This document shows, piece by piece, positions 1-5,541 of a stretch of DNA of 6,049 nt (within the stretch, counting starts at the first letter, position 1; every line of letters starts with the position of its first letter). Origin of the DNA: Thermoplasmata archaeon (GTDB lineage Archaea > Thermoplasmatota > Thermoplasmata > Thermoplasmatales > Thermoplasmataceae); NCBI GenBank assembly GCA_021799755.1, contig JAJYZU010000070.1:1-6049 (forward strand). The letters are read 5' to 3'. The position numbers and the translations under genes were made by a program. The notes beneath the pieces are model-generated. The model did no database searches, had not been told where the DNA came from, and was given only the letters and a program-made list of their open reading frames with translations.

Positions 1-3
1 CTG

Positions 4-492
4 ATGGCGGAAAATGCAGCCTTAAAGCATTATAGAGATTTTCTGCCTGATAATTTCCAGTTGAATTACTATGAATTGACAATGTCAGTTCCACCCTCGT
101 CGATGGACATAAAAGGGGATTATGTAATAGCTACTTTTGGTAATAACTGGTACCGCGAGGTGAAATATCTCCTCAACGACAGTATTCAGGCTGTTTATTA
201 CGAAAAGAGCAACCTTATAAGCCGTCCCAAGGAGCTTACGTCAATTTCCGACAGAGACCGAATATATGAGATGACATTCAGGAATCCCCTTGTTTCATAC
301 GTTTTTGACAAGACGACAGAAAGACTGGTTGCAATACTTGGTATGCTTCACAGTATGATTGGAAAGAACTTCACCATGGGTGTGATTATACCAAGCTGTG
401 TGGCAAATGAGTTCCATGGCATAATTGCCGAACTTGCGGGCAGCTTCCCGGACTGGAAGATCAATCTCACACATGCATCAGAAATATTGTAG
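4..492 (+). CDS. Unrecognised protein, possibly the C-terminal part of a longer gene
   Basis: I do not recognise this 162-residue protein. It looks soluble: no signal peptide and no clear membrane segment. The middle is polar and aromatic-rich (NYYELTMSVPP, residues 21-31; FGNNWYREVKYLL, 45-57). The C-terminal half has hydrophobic helix/strand patches (ERLVAILGMLHSMIG, 106-120; MGVIIPSCVANEFHGIIAELAG, 125-146), which look like a folded alpha/beta or regulatory domain. The start is uncertain. The reading frame is open to the window edge (a CTG codon precedes the ATG), so position 4 may be an internal Met, and no promoter or ribosome binding site can be seen. The TAG stop directly abuts the TGA stop of the convergent ThyX-like gene, so there is no intergenic terminator; any transcription end must lie inside that gene's 3' end, where the plus strand is pyrimidine-rich (499-516). 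Coding status is supported by a long open frame without a better overlapping candidate. Function unknown. Confidence 0.75.
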   Translation: MAENAALKHYRDFLPDNFQLNYYELTMSVPPSSMDIKGDYVIATFGNNWYREVKYLLNDSIQAVYYEKSNLISRPKELTSISDRDRIYEMTFRNPLVSYVFDKTTERLVAILGMLHSMIGKNFTMGVIIPSCVANEFHGIIAELAGSFPDWKINLTHASEIL

Positions 493-2031
493 TCAAGCAG
501 TCTTCTTCTCCTTCCTGAATTCTGCAAATATTCTTCCAAGCGGATAATCTGCCTTGTCGACAAACCTGATGATGTTTGACAGATTAGGATGCACTGATTT
601 TATTGAGTCATAGATGGATACTGATATCTTTCTTAAATCGAAATGAGCCTGAGGCGTTGAGCGGAGTTCTGTCAGGTAACATGCCTCTTTTAGATTCACT
701 GATACGTAGATGGGATATCTGTATGCGTAAGGGATCACATATTGAGCAATTTCGTATCCATTCTTAACTGAAATTTTTTCCCATAAGACTGCCGCTCTTT
801 TCATGAGTAACGCGAAATCAGAAAGAAGTTTCTCATCGTTCCGGATTGATACGGGGGTGTCATACCCACTCTTTGGGTTCAAAAAGCCCCTTATTATGGT
901 CATCATCCGGTGTCTCTGAAGATCCCGGAAGGCACCGTAATTTGTTGAAATAAGAAACTGATAGACAGGTATCTCAAACTCCCTTGATGGTTTGTTCCTT
1001 CTGTTCTTGCGCATTTCAGCCTGTTTATTTATGAATGAAATCACATCATCCCTGTTCTGAACGGTCGATCCAGTTTTGATGGAATATGCCAGGCCAATCT
1101 TCTTTAACTCCTCTTCTTCGGTGTTAAATGAGATTAATTCAACAGTCTCATGTTTAATTGATTGGGGATCCGATCTGAATGATTCCCTTTCTCTTATATA
1201 ATCTATGTTTGATCTGCCATAATCAGAAGTGGCTGCATTGATTATCTCAGGGAATTCTGGAAGCAATTCATTATAGATGTCATCTGCCAACTTCAGGGCC
1301 TCAGTCAAACCGGTTGCTTTCATTTTCGATACTAGATGGATGAATCCCCTGGCATTGCCAGATATTCCTAAATTTGTGAGTGTTGAGGCGGGCAGTATAT
1401 ATCTGAGATCATCAAGAGCCCTTGCCCTGATAGCACTGCTATAGGCCTTCTGTGCGAGTTCTTTTTCGTTTCCGGATAGATCTGAATAGAGGGATTCCGA
1501 GGAATCTTTCCTGTTAGCGAATGCGCAATTCTCGATCGGGTTGGTTTTTTCAAAATATCCTGTAACTTGACCATAACATTCTGAGTAGAAGATGAAAAGA
1601 TCTCTGCAGAGATCATCATATTCCGTTTGCAGGTTTCCATTTATACCTGCCTCTTCCGCTGATAGAAAGAGATATCTTCCATTTACTTTTTTGTCATATC
1701 TTACATATCTGGAGGATTTTTCTATAAAAGATAGACCAATGCGGAGGTCTTCCATCATCTTACTTACAATGTTTGAAACACCCTGCACACCTACCTGAGC
1801 GAAAACCAGCTCCGCTACAGACTCATCGCCATAGTCGCTGAATACGCGCCTGTAGAACTCTGAACCCCTTTCTGAGTTTGCAGCGAATTCTTTGTCGTAT
1901 ACTTCTCTAATGTCAAGTGATGCAGTCCTGCTATACCTTGAAATAAGAGCACCGCGATCGATGCCCCTATCTGCAGTTATAAGGAAAACATTTCTATCCC
2001 GGTTGGAAAATGCTTCCCTCTTGTCGACCAT
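493..2031 (-). CDS. Two-domain ThyX-like (flavin-dependent thymidylate synthase fold) protein
   Basis: The 512 residues are about twice the usual ThyX length, and the protein contains two diverged ThyX-type domains (about 20-265 and 305-505). Classical ThyX makes dTMP from dUMP with FAD, NADPH and methylene-tetrahydrofolate, using the signature RHRxxSxNxxSxRY. The N-domain keeps the second half of it (S101, E104, S106, R108, Y109, within LSFIEKSSRYVRYD), but RHR reads LRI. It is preceded by the typical YGDESVAEL (67-75) and GVSN (84-87), and followed by LPASTLTN (213-220). The C-domain keeps RHR (373-375), preceded by FRDLQ, but lost the S..S.RY part; it retains the distal VNLKEA (445-450) and LRSTPQAHFDLR (456-467) block, whose last Arg contacts dUMP in ThyX. 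It is the last gene of a three-gene operon: its ATG follows the DUF35 stop directly (TAAATG), with only a weak purine-rich upstream stretch, so translational coupling is likely. The fold call is strong. True thymidylate synthase activity is doubtful; a repurposed flavoenzyme is possible. Confidence 0.88.
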   Translation of the reverse strand: MVDKREAFSNRDRNVFLITADRGIDRGALISRYSRTASLDIREVYDKEFAANSERGSEFYRRVFSDYGDESVAELVFAQVGVQGVSNIVSKMMEDLRIGLSFIEKSSRYVRYDKKVNGRYLFLSAEEAGINGNLQTEYDDLCRDLFIFYSECYGQVTGYFEKTNPIENCAFANRKDSSESLYSDLSGNEKELAQKAYSSAIRARALDDLRYILPASTLTNLGISGNARGFIHLVSKMKATGLTEALKLADDIYNELLPEFPEIINAATSDYGRSNIDYIRERESFRSDPQSIKHETVELISFNTEEEELKKIGLAYSIKTGSTVQNRDDVISFINKQAEMRKNRRNKPSREFEIPVYQFLISTNYGAFRDLQRHRMMTIIRGFLNPKSGYDTPVSIRNDEKLLSDFALLMKRAAVLWEKISVKNGYEIAQYVIPYAYRYPIYVSVNLKEACYLTELRSTPQAHFDLRKISVSIYDSIKSVHPNLSNIIRFVDKADYPLGRIFAEFRKEKKTA

Positions 2032-2559
2032 TTATCTCTTTTTCTTCCCTTTCTGGTCGTTCCTTCCTGAGCCCTTCGCTGGGACAAAGTAAACATCCGT
2101 TGGACTGAATGATTGCAGTCTCTTGAATTTTGCAACCACCGGCATGCCGACATACATATCATCCTGGTCTGCACCGATTAGCCTTGCCATGAAGAGAGAG
2201 TCAATGCCCTCAAATTCAACCATTATCAGGTTGAATGGGGTCTGTGGAAGGAAAACTTCGCTACCGAAATAACATGTTGTAAACGAATGTATTTTTCCGG
2301 TTTTTGGCAATTCTACCCATTCGGTTTCAGCGCCGCACATCATGCAGTGGGACCTTGGTGTTCCATATCCGTAACCACATTTTTTGCACCTGCTTCCCAT
2401 AAGTTTCTTCTTGCCAAGTGCCCTGAAGAACTCTGAGTCCTGTGCGAAACTGTGGATGTAGTCTATCGAATAGGTTGATTTGACAACAAGTGGATCTATC
2501 GTGTAAACTTCGGTCCCAGACTGACTCTCTTCCATCTTTGCATCAGGGTTTATCGTCAT
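2032..2559 (-). CDS. DUF35-type zinc-ribbon/OB-fold partner of thiolase-like enzyme
   Basis: This 175-residue protein has the DUF35 layout. An N-terminal helix region (about 30-52, IDYIHSFAQDSEFFRALGKKK) leads into a rubredoxin-like zinc ribbon with C58-x2-C61 and C72-x2-C75, then an OB-fold beta domain (about 80-160: VELPKTGKIHSFT, PFNLIMVEFEG, MARLIGA, VGMPVVAKFKR). The C-terminus is a short basic tail ending KGKKKR. DUF35 proteins do not usually act alone: in archaea they bridge acetoacetyl-CoA thiolase and HMG-CoA synthase, and in actinobacteria they pair with thiolase-fold aldolases, the OB fold probably shaping a CoA or acyl channel. Here the ATG overlaps the thiolase stop by four bases (ATGA) and has a strong Shine-Dalgarno GGAGGTG five bases upstream, which fixes the start over the later Met at residue 9. 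The partner is therefore most likely the upstream thiolase-like protein. No HMG-CoA synthase lies in the window. Confidence 0.92.
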   Translation of the reverse strand: MTINPDAKMEESQSGTEVYTIDPLVVKSTYSIDYIHSFAQDSEFFRALGKKKLMGSRCKKCGYGYGTPRSHCMMCGAETEWVELPKTGKIHSFTTCYFGSEVFLPQTPFNLIMVEFEGIDSLFMARLIGADQDDMYVGMPVVAKFKRLQSFSPTDVYFVPAKGSGRNDQKGKKKR

Positions 2560-3818
2560 TTTGGCACCTCCATGATGGATACTGTAACATAAGTTCCGGT
2601 GCCTGCATGACTATGTATCAGCCCGCGTTTTGGATTCTTCAGCTGAAGCTTGTCGTCCTTGAAGTGTTTCTTGATCGTCTTCTGGAGCTGCCAGAACATG
2701 AAGACACCCTGCATTATTCCAGTTGCACCAACCGGGTGACCGCATGCAAGCAGGCCGCCTGAGAAGTTGACAGGAATCTTACCATTAAGCTTGGGTTTGC
2801 CCTCATCTATGAACTGCCCACCCTCTCCATATTTGCACAGCCCAAGATCCTCATAGGTCTGAATCTCAGATGATGTGTATGCATCGTGCAGCTCGATTGC
2901 ATCAATCTCGTTCAGCGGATCTGTTATGCCAGCTGCCTCATAAGCTTCCTTTGCGGCAGATCTCCCGGCCCTGAATGAATGAATACCGGGATATTTCAGA
3001 TCTCTGTAGTCTGACGGCTTCTCATTTGGAAGAAGTGGAACCTTGCCAAACGGTCTGTCTGCGAGCCTCATAGTATCCGTCCCGGTACCGATACCTGTTA
3101 TTTCGATCGGATGCTTTGTTATCTCAAACGCCTTCTCTTCAGATGCGAGTATTGCAACGGCAGCACCATCAGACATTGCGCACACATCCAGCCTTGTCAG
3201 GGGATATGCTACCATCGGCGATTTCCTTACGTCCTCTACTGTAAGCTTCATCGGGCTCTGGGCATATGGATTGTGAAGGGCGTTCTCGTGATTCTTGATC
3301 GAGACTTTGGCAAGTTGCTCAACGGTGGTTCCGAATTCATGCATATGCCTGACAGCCATCATGGCATAATATCCCGTATAGAACCCGCCAACCGGATAAT
3401 CAAAGTTGGTATCACTTGCGAGAGCTATGAACTCATTTCCCTTCCATGTATTTACATGTGACATTGATTCAAAGCCGTAAACAACACAGGTGTCCATCCT
3501 TCCGGAAGCGACCTCCTCATAACCTGTCTGGAAGGAAAGGCCGCCAGTGGCTCCTCCGCCCTCGACCCTTTTGCTGGGTTTTGGTGTCAGACCCAGATAA
3601 TCCTGGACCATTATACCTGACATCAGCTGCCTCTGAAAATGATCTGAAAAATATGAAGCTACAGAACCGTCTATGTCGCTCAATTCAAGTCCAGCATCAT
3701 TCATAGCATAGTCGAATGCCTTCTTCACACGCAGTCTAAAATCCATTTCCGGAGTTGCTTTTGCGAATTTAGTTACACCGCCGGAAACCATGTATACCTT
3801 TCGTCCTTTATGCTTCAT
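2556..3818 (-). CDS. SCP-x/archaeal-type thiolase-like protein lacking the nucleophilic Cys
   Basis: The 420 residues match the archaeal acetyl-CoA acetyltransferase/SCP-x thiolase family along the whole length: VSGGVTKFAK near the N-terminus, sDGAAVAIL (216-224), IELHDAYT (308-315), YEDLGLCKYGEGG (322-334), NFSGGLLACGHPVGATG (351-367, catalytic-type His361) and HSHAGTGTYV (402-411) near the end. The expected nucleophile motif, VEAACASGG in active relatives, reads VEGGGATGG (85-93), so the Cys position is Gly89 (codon GGA). Without it, ordinary thiolysis or acetoacetyl-CoA synthesis through an acyl-enzyme is not expected. Cys-less thiolase-fold proteins paired with DUF35 include the retro-aldolases of steroid side-chain breakdown (Ltp2), so a C-C bond-making or -breaking role on an acyl-CoA is plausible but inferred. 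It is the first gene of the operon. The start at 3818 gives a leader of only about 3-6 bases from the TATA box at 3845-3853; the next Met is residue 10. Family call firm, reaction open. Confidence 0.93.
   Translation of the reverse strand: MKHKGRKVYMVSGGVTKFAKATPEMDFRLRVKKAFDYAMNDAGLELSDIDGSVASYFSDHFQRQLMSGIMVQDYLGLTPKPSKRVEGGGATGGLSFQTGYEEVASGRMDTCVVYGFESMSHVNTWKGNEFIALASDTNFDYPVGGFYTGYYAMMAVRHMHEFGTTVEQLAKVSIKNHENALHNPYAQSPMKLTVEDVRKSPMVAYPLTRLDVCAMSDGAAVAILASEEKAFEITKHPIEITGIGTGTDTMRLADRPFGKVPLLPNEKPSDYRDLKYPGIHSFRAGRSAAKEAYEAAGITDPLNEIDAIELHDAYTSSEIQTYEDLGLCKYGEGGQFIDEGKPKLNGKIPVNFSGGLLACGHPVGATGIMQGVFMFWQLQKTIKKHFKDDKLQLKNPKRGLIHSHAGTGTYVTVSIMEVPK
2565..2571 (-). promoter_or_regulatory. 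Strong Shine-Dalgarno (GGAGGTG) for the DUF35 gene
   Basis: Read on the minus strand, GGAGGTG lies five bases before the ATG at 2559, inside the 3' end of the thiolase gene. It matches the archaeal anti-Shine-Dalgarno very well. It decides the DUF35 start and shows that the internal gene of the operon can be initiated independently, in contrast to the leaderless-type first gene. Confidence 0.8.
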
Positions 3819-3844
3819 GAAAACCTTATGTAGATTCCTTTACT

Positions 3845-3853
3845 CTTTATAAT
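3845..3853 (-). promoter_or_regulatory. TATA box of the thiolase-DUF35-ThyX-like operon
   Basis: On the minus strand the sequence is ATTATAAAG, centred about 31 bases before the thiolase ATG. Archaeal transcription usually starts about 25-27 bases after the TATA centre, which puts the 5' end only a few bases before the ATG. The mRNA would be leaderless or nearly so. No better Shine-Dalgarno is seen before this ATG, in agreement. Confidence 0.55.
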
Positions 3854-3860
3854 ATTAATC

Positions 3861-3876
3861 CTGCAGTGAATTGCAG
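3861..3876. repeat. Imperfect inverted repeat between divergent promoters (possible operator)
   Basis: CTGCAGTGAATTGCAG has five-base arms CTGCA and TGCAG separated by six bases. It lies between the minus-strand TATA box (3845-3853) and the plus-strand TATA box (3881-3890), where one dimeric regulator could affect both the thiolase operon and the SDR gene. The operator role is inferred from position and symmetry only; arms this short can occur by chance. Confidence 0.35.
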
Positions 3877-3880
3877 CTAG

Positions 3881-3890
3881 AAAATTATAT
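3881..3890 (+). promoter_or_regulatory. TATA box of the SDR gene
   Basis: AAAATTATAT is centred about 28 bases before the ATG at 3915. This spacing predicts transcription starting at or next to the start codon, that is, a leaderless mRNA. No Shine-Dalgarno precedes the ATG (the upstream bases are CACTTGAC), in agreement. Confidence 0.55.
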
Positions 3891-3914
3891 CAGTTTACCG
3901 CGCATACACTTGAC

Positions 3915-4754
3915 ATGAAGGCTATTGTAATTGGCGGCTCGGGTTTTATTGGCAGCAATGTGGCCATGTCGCTTGACGCTGAGAAAGTCGTATACTACTC
4001 CAGGCATGAAAATGAAGTTCTCAATAAAAAGGGAGTTGAACATATTACTGGTAGCGTTGTTGAAACTGAAAAACTCCAGGAAGCTGTTAAGCAGTTCGAT
4101 ATGATAGTATATTCAGCTGGAATATTCAATGATCCACAGCAGACGCATGACGACGTAACATTGAAGGGAATAAAGGCAGTCGTTGATGTGATCAGGAAAC
4201 AGGATACTGGGCAGAAGCTGATATTTTTCTCTGCTATAAACACGGATTATGGAAGCTCCGAGTATTTCAGGTTAAGAAGAATTACAGAGGACAACGTGAA
4301 CCTGGCAAAGGAGAGCCTCACGATCAAATTATCAAACATTTTTGGAGAGGGAGATCGGATAACTGGCGAGATCTTGAAAATTGCGCGATCTCCAATACAC
4401 AAGATGCCGGCAGGTAAGTCCCTGGCGCCTGTCAGCATATCAGATCTTGTCAAAGTACTGCAGTCTTTCCTCGCATACAAGGGAACAATTTACGTCTGCT
4501 CAAAGGAGGATATTTCCTTAAGCAGTGCCGTGAATATTGCAAGGAATATAATTGGCGGTAGGCCTGCAAAGGGTGTGGAAAATAAAAGAAAAATACCGAA
4601 ACTTGTCTCAAAAATGGCTGAAAAGGTTGACATTCCTGATTGGAGACTTATGGATCTTACACTGAACTATTATAGGGAAAACACGTCTCTATACAGAAGC
4701 GTAAAAGATCCAATGAAATTTGTTGATTACCTGAAGGAAAAGGCTAAAGCATAA
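3915..4754 (+). CDS. Extended/atypical SDR family NAD(P)-binding protein, NDUFA9-like
   Basis: This 279-residue protein begins directly with a Rossmann beta strand and the dinucleotide motif GGSGFIG (7-13). It then has the second strand VVYYSR (25-30), VYSAGIF (65-71), strand KLIFFSAINT (101-110) and the active-site region with Tyr117. In the usual YxxxK pair the Lys is Arg here (YFRLR, 117-121), followed by the familiar E-N-V helix (125-128). LSNIFGEGDRI (139-149) and APVSISDLVKVL (171-182) match the NDUFA9-like/atypical SDR pattern (substrate-side loop with the P-V-s-DLv motif). Such proteins bind NAD(P) and act as oxidoreductases, quinone-biosynthesis helpers or complex I-associated factors; the substrate cannot be told here. 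It is divergent from the thiolase operon, with a leaderless-type start, and ends in an 11-base tail-to-tail overlap with the next gene. The start is well supported because the Rossmann strand begins at residue 2. Family call firm, specific role unknown. Confidence 0.9.
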   Translation: MKAIVIGGSGFIGSNVAMSLDAEKVVYYSRHENEVLNKKGVEHITGSVVETEKLQEAVKQFDMIVYSAGIFNDPQQTHDDVTLKGIKAVVDVIRKQDTGQKLIFFSAINTDYGSSEYFRLRRITEDNVNLAKESLTIKLSNIFGEGDRITGEILKIARSPIHKMPAGKSLAPVSISDLVKVLQSFLAYKGTIYVCSKEDISLSSAVNIARNIIGGRPAKGVENKRKIPKLVSKMAEKVDIPDWRLMDLTLNYYRENTSLYRSVKDPMKFVDYLKEKAKA

Positions 4755-5253
4755 CGTGACCAATTGCTTCTCTGTATGTATGCACACTGAGTTTTTTTAG
4801 ATATTTTATCGTGTAAGGGTCTATTTTATTCTCAAACTTTTCCATGTTTGAACATTTAAGAAGCATGGACGATGCATTTCTCATGTGAGCACTCGCCGCG
4901 AGAAGGTTCGCTGCTCTCTGATCCCCTGAACTCAGTTTTTCCTTGAGATCAAGCCATACTTCGTCGGCGTGGTTGAGCATCTTTCTATTCTGATCGCTGA
5001 GCCTGACATTCGGATCTTCTATTCCCGATACAATGGTATCAAGCATATCAAGCAGGGATCGCGTTTCGTTCAATTGCTTTCCAGTTGATACTGCAAGGCC
5101 TAGAAAGGATTCTGAGAGCCTCACCTCAGACAGGAATGAGAAATACGGGTGATCAAGGGGAAGGTCTGCATCTACAAGCTCACAATACTGCTCGTTCGGA
5201 TTTTCCTCGTCAGGCATAAAAGTGAATTGGCTGCACACTAAAAGAGTTTTCAC
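4744..5253 (-). CDS. Unrecognised mostly helical protein downstream of tRNA-Gln
   Basis: I do not recognise this 169-residue protein. It is soluble and probably largely alpha-helical from about residue 60 on (NETRSLLDMLDTIVSGI; DEVWLDLKEKLSS; AANLLAASAHMRNASSMLL), ending in a basic helix (YLKKLSVHTYREAI). Cys7, Cys24 and Cys134 are scattered, not a metal motif. The N-terminus is acidic and proline-rich. The start given is a GTG at 5253; an ATG at residue 13 (position 5217) is an alternative, and neither has a convincing ribosome binding site. The gene begins 34 bases after tRNA-Gln on the same strand, so it could be read through from the tRNA promoter. Its last 11 bases overlap the end of the SDR gene. 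A T-rich run on the minus strand (4594-4578, inside the SDR gene) could end its transcript. A HEPN-like helical fold crossed my mind, but no R-x4-6-H motif supports it. Confidence 0.7.
   Translation of the reverse strand: MKTLLVCSQFTFMPDEENPNEQYCELVDADLPLDHPYFSFLSEVRLSESFLGLAVSTGKQLNETRSLLDMLDTIVSGIEDPNVRLSDQNRKMLNHADEVWLDLKEKLSSGDQRAANLLAASAHMRNASSMLLKCSNMEKFENKIDPYTIKYLKKLSVHTYREAIGHVML
4792..4798 (+). terminator. Oligo-T terminator after the SDR gene
   Basis: Seven consecutive T on the plus strand begin 38 bases after the SDR stop, followed by a second T-rich patch (ATATTTTAT). Archaeal RNA polymerase terminates at such oligo-T runs without needing a hairpin. It lies inside the 3' coding end of the convergent 169-residue gene, where it encodes part of the KYLKKL stretch antisense, so it could also arise from Lys codons. 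Confidence 0.4.
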
Positions 5254-5287
5254 GTTTTCTCAATACATGAAATTCCTGAAAGGAAAA

Positions 5288-5360
5288 TAGCCCCGGGCAG
5301 ATTCGAACTGCCGTCGACGGGTCCAGAGCCCGTAATGCTTGGCCACTACACCACAGGGCT
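5288..5360 (-). tRNA. tRNA-Gln (anticodon CUG)
   Basis: Read on the minus strand, all cloverleaf parts are present: acceptor AGCCCTG paired with CGGGGCT (one T-G), T8, D-arm GTGT/GCAT with AGTGGCCAA loop, anticodon stem ACGGG/CCCGT with loop CTCTGGA (anticodon CUG, G37), and T-arm GGCAG-TTCGAAT-CTGCC. The first pair is A-T, with discriminator A at 5288. The coordinates include the discriminator. CCA is not encoded (TTT follows), so it is added by the nucleotidyltransferase. There is no intron at the usual 37/38 site. The weakly T-rich sequence just after it (TTTTCCTTT, 5287-5279) may act as a terminator, though the next gene starts only 34 bases away. It reads CAG codons; Gln-tRNA in archaea is normally made by misacylation with Glu followed by GatDE amidation. 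Confidence 0.96.
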
Positions 5361-5392
5361 TTTAGGTGTGGCTACGCCATCCTTTCTGCTGG

Positions 5393-5400
5393 AATACTTA
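5393..5400 (-). promoter_or_regulatory. Possible TATA box of tRNA-Gln
   Basis: TAAGTATT on the minus strand is centred about 36 bases before the first tRNA base, predicting a 5' leader of about 9 bases for RNase P removal. The match to the archaeal TATA consensus is only fair; TTAATTAG a little further upstream (around 5410) is an alternative that would give a longer leader. Confidence 0.35.
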
Positions 5401-5453
5401 GAACCCTAATTAATCTTACATGCAAAATTTTCCATGGTAAATAACGGAATCTG

Positions 5454-5460
5454 TTTTTTT
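5454..5460 (+). other. Isolated T7 run in the intergenic region
   Basis: Seven T on the plus strand stand between the tRNA (minus strand) and the next plus-strand gene. No plus-strand gene ends upstream of it, so it is either part of AT-rich spacer or a terminator for an unseen short plus-strand transcript crossing 5361-5453. I see no C/D box or H/ACA signature there. Confidence 0.2.
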
Positions 5461-5492
5461 ATGCGCTATTCTATGCTTTTGTTAGAAGTATT

Positions 5493-5503
5493 GATTCTGA
5501 ATC
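5493..5503. repeat. GATTC-T-GAATC palindrome with flanking half-site copies
   Basis: A perfect 11-base palindrome (five-base arms, one-base centre). The same half site occurs nearby as GAATCTG (5447-5453) and CAGATTC (5519-5525), which are themselves inverted copies of each other. The group lies directly upstream of the TATA box at 5526-5537, where a regulator of the next gene could bind. Function is inferred from position only. Confidence 0.3.
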
Positions 5504-5525
5504 TAAGAATAAAATAGCAGATTCG

Positions 5526-5537
5526 TTAAATTATTTA
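5526..5537 (+). promoter_or_regulatory. TATA box upstream of the 134-residue protein
   Basis: TTAAATTATTTA is centred about 28 bases before the in-frame GTG at 5560 but only about 10 before the GTG at 5542. If this box is used with normal archaeal spacing, the mRNA would start at about 5558-5560, favouring the downstream GTG as a leaderless start. Confidence 0.45.
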
Positions 5538-5541
5538 GGGT

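Noticed and set aside
1368..1640. Second minus-strand frame inside the ThyX-like gene
   Set aside because: Alternate frame of a gene whose own frame carries ThyX motifs on both sides; it shows no sign of a frameshift.
3043..3706. Several open frames on the plus strand opposite the thiolase gene
   Set aside because: They lie antisense to a gene with clear family motifs over its whole length, overlap each other, and have no promoter or recognisable protein features.
4744..5253. HEPN-type toxin or RNase as an identity for the 169-residue protein
   Set aside because: No R-x4-6-H motif in a suitable helix and no antitoxin-like neighbour; mostly helical character alone is not enough.
5340..5380. 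Leader of tRNA-Gln has ACACC complementary to GGTGT in its D-stem, and a small GGC-GTA-GCC hairpin
   Set aside because: Pairings this short are expected by chance and would compete with the stronger cloverleaf.
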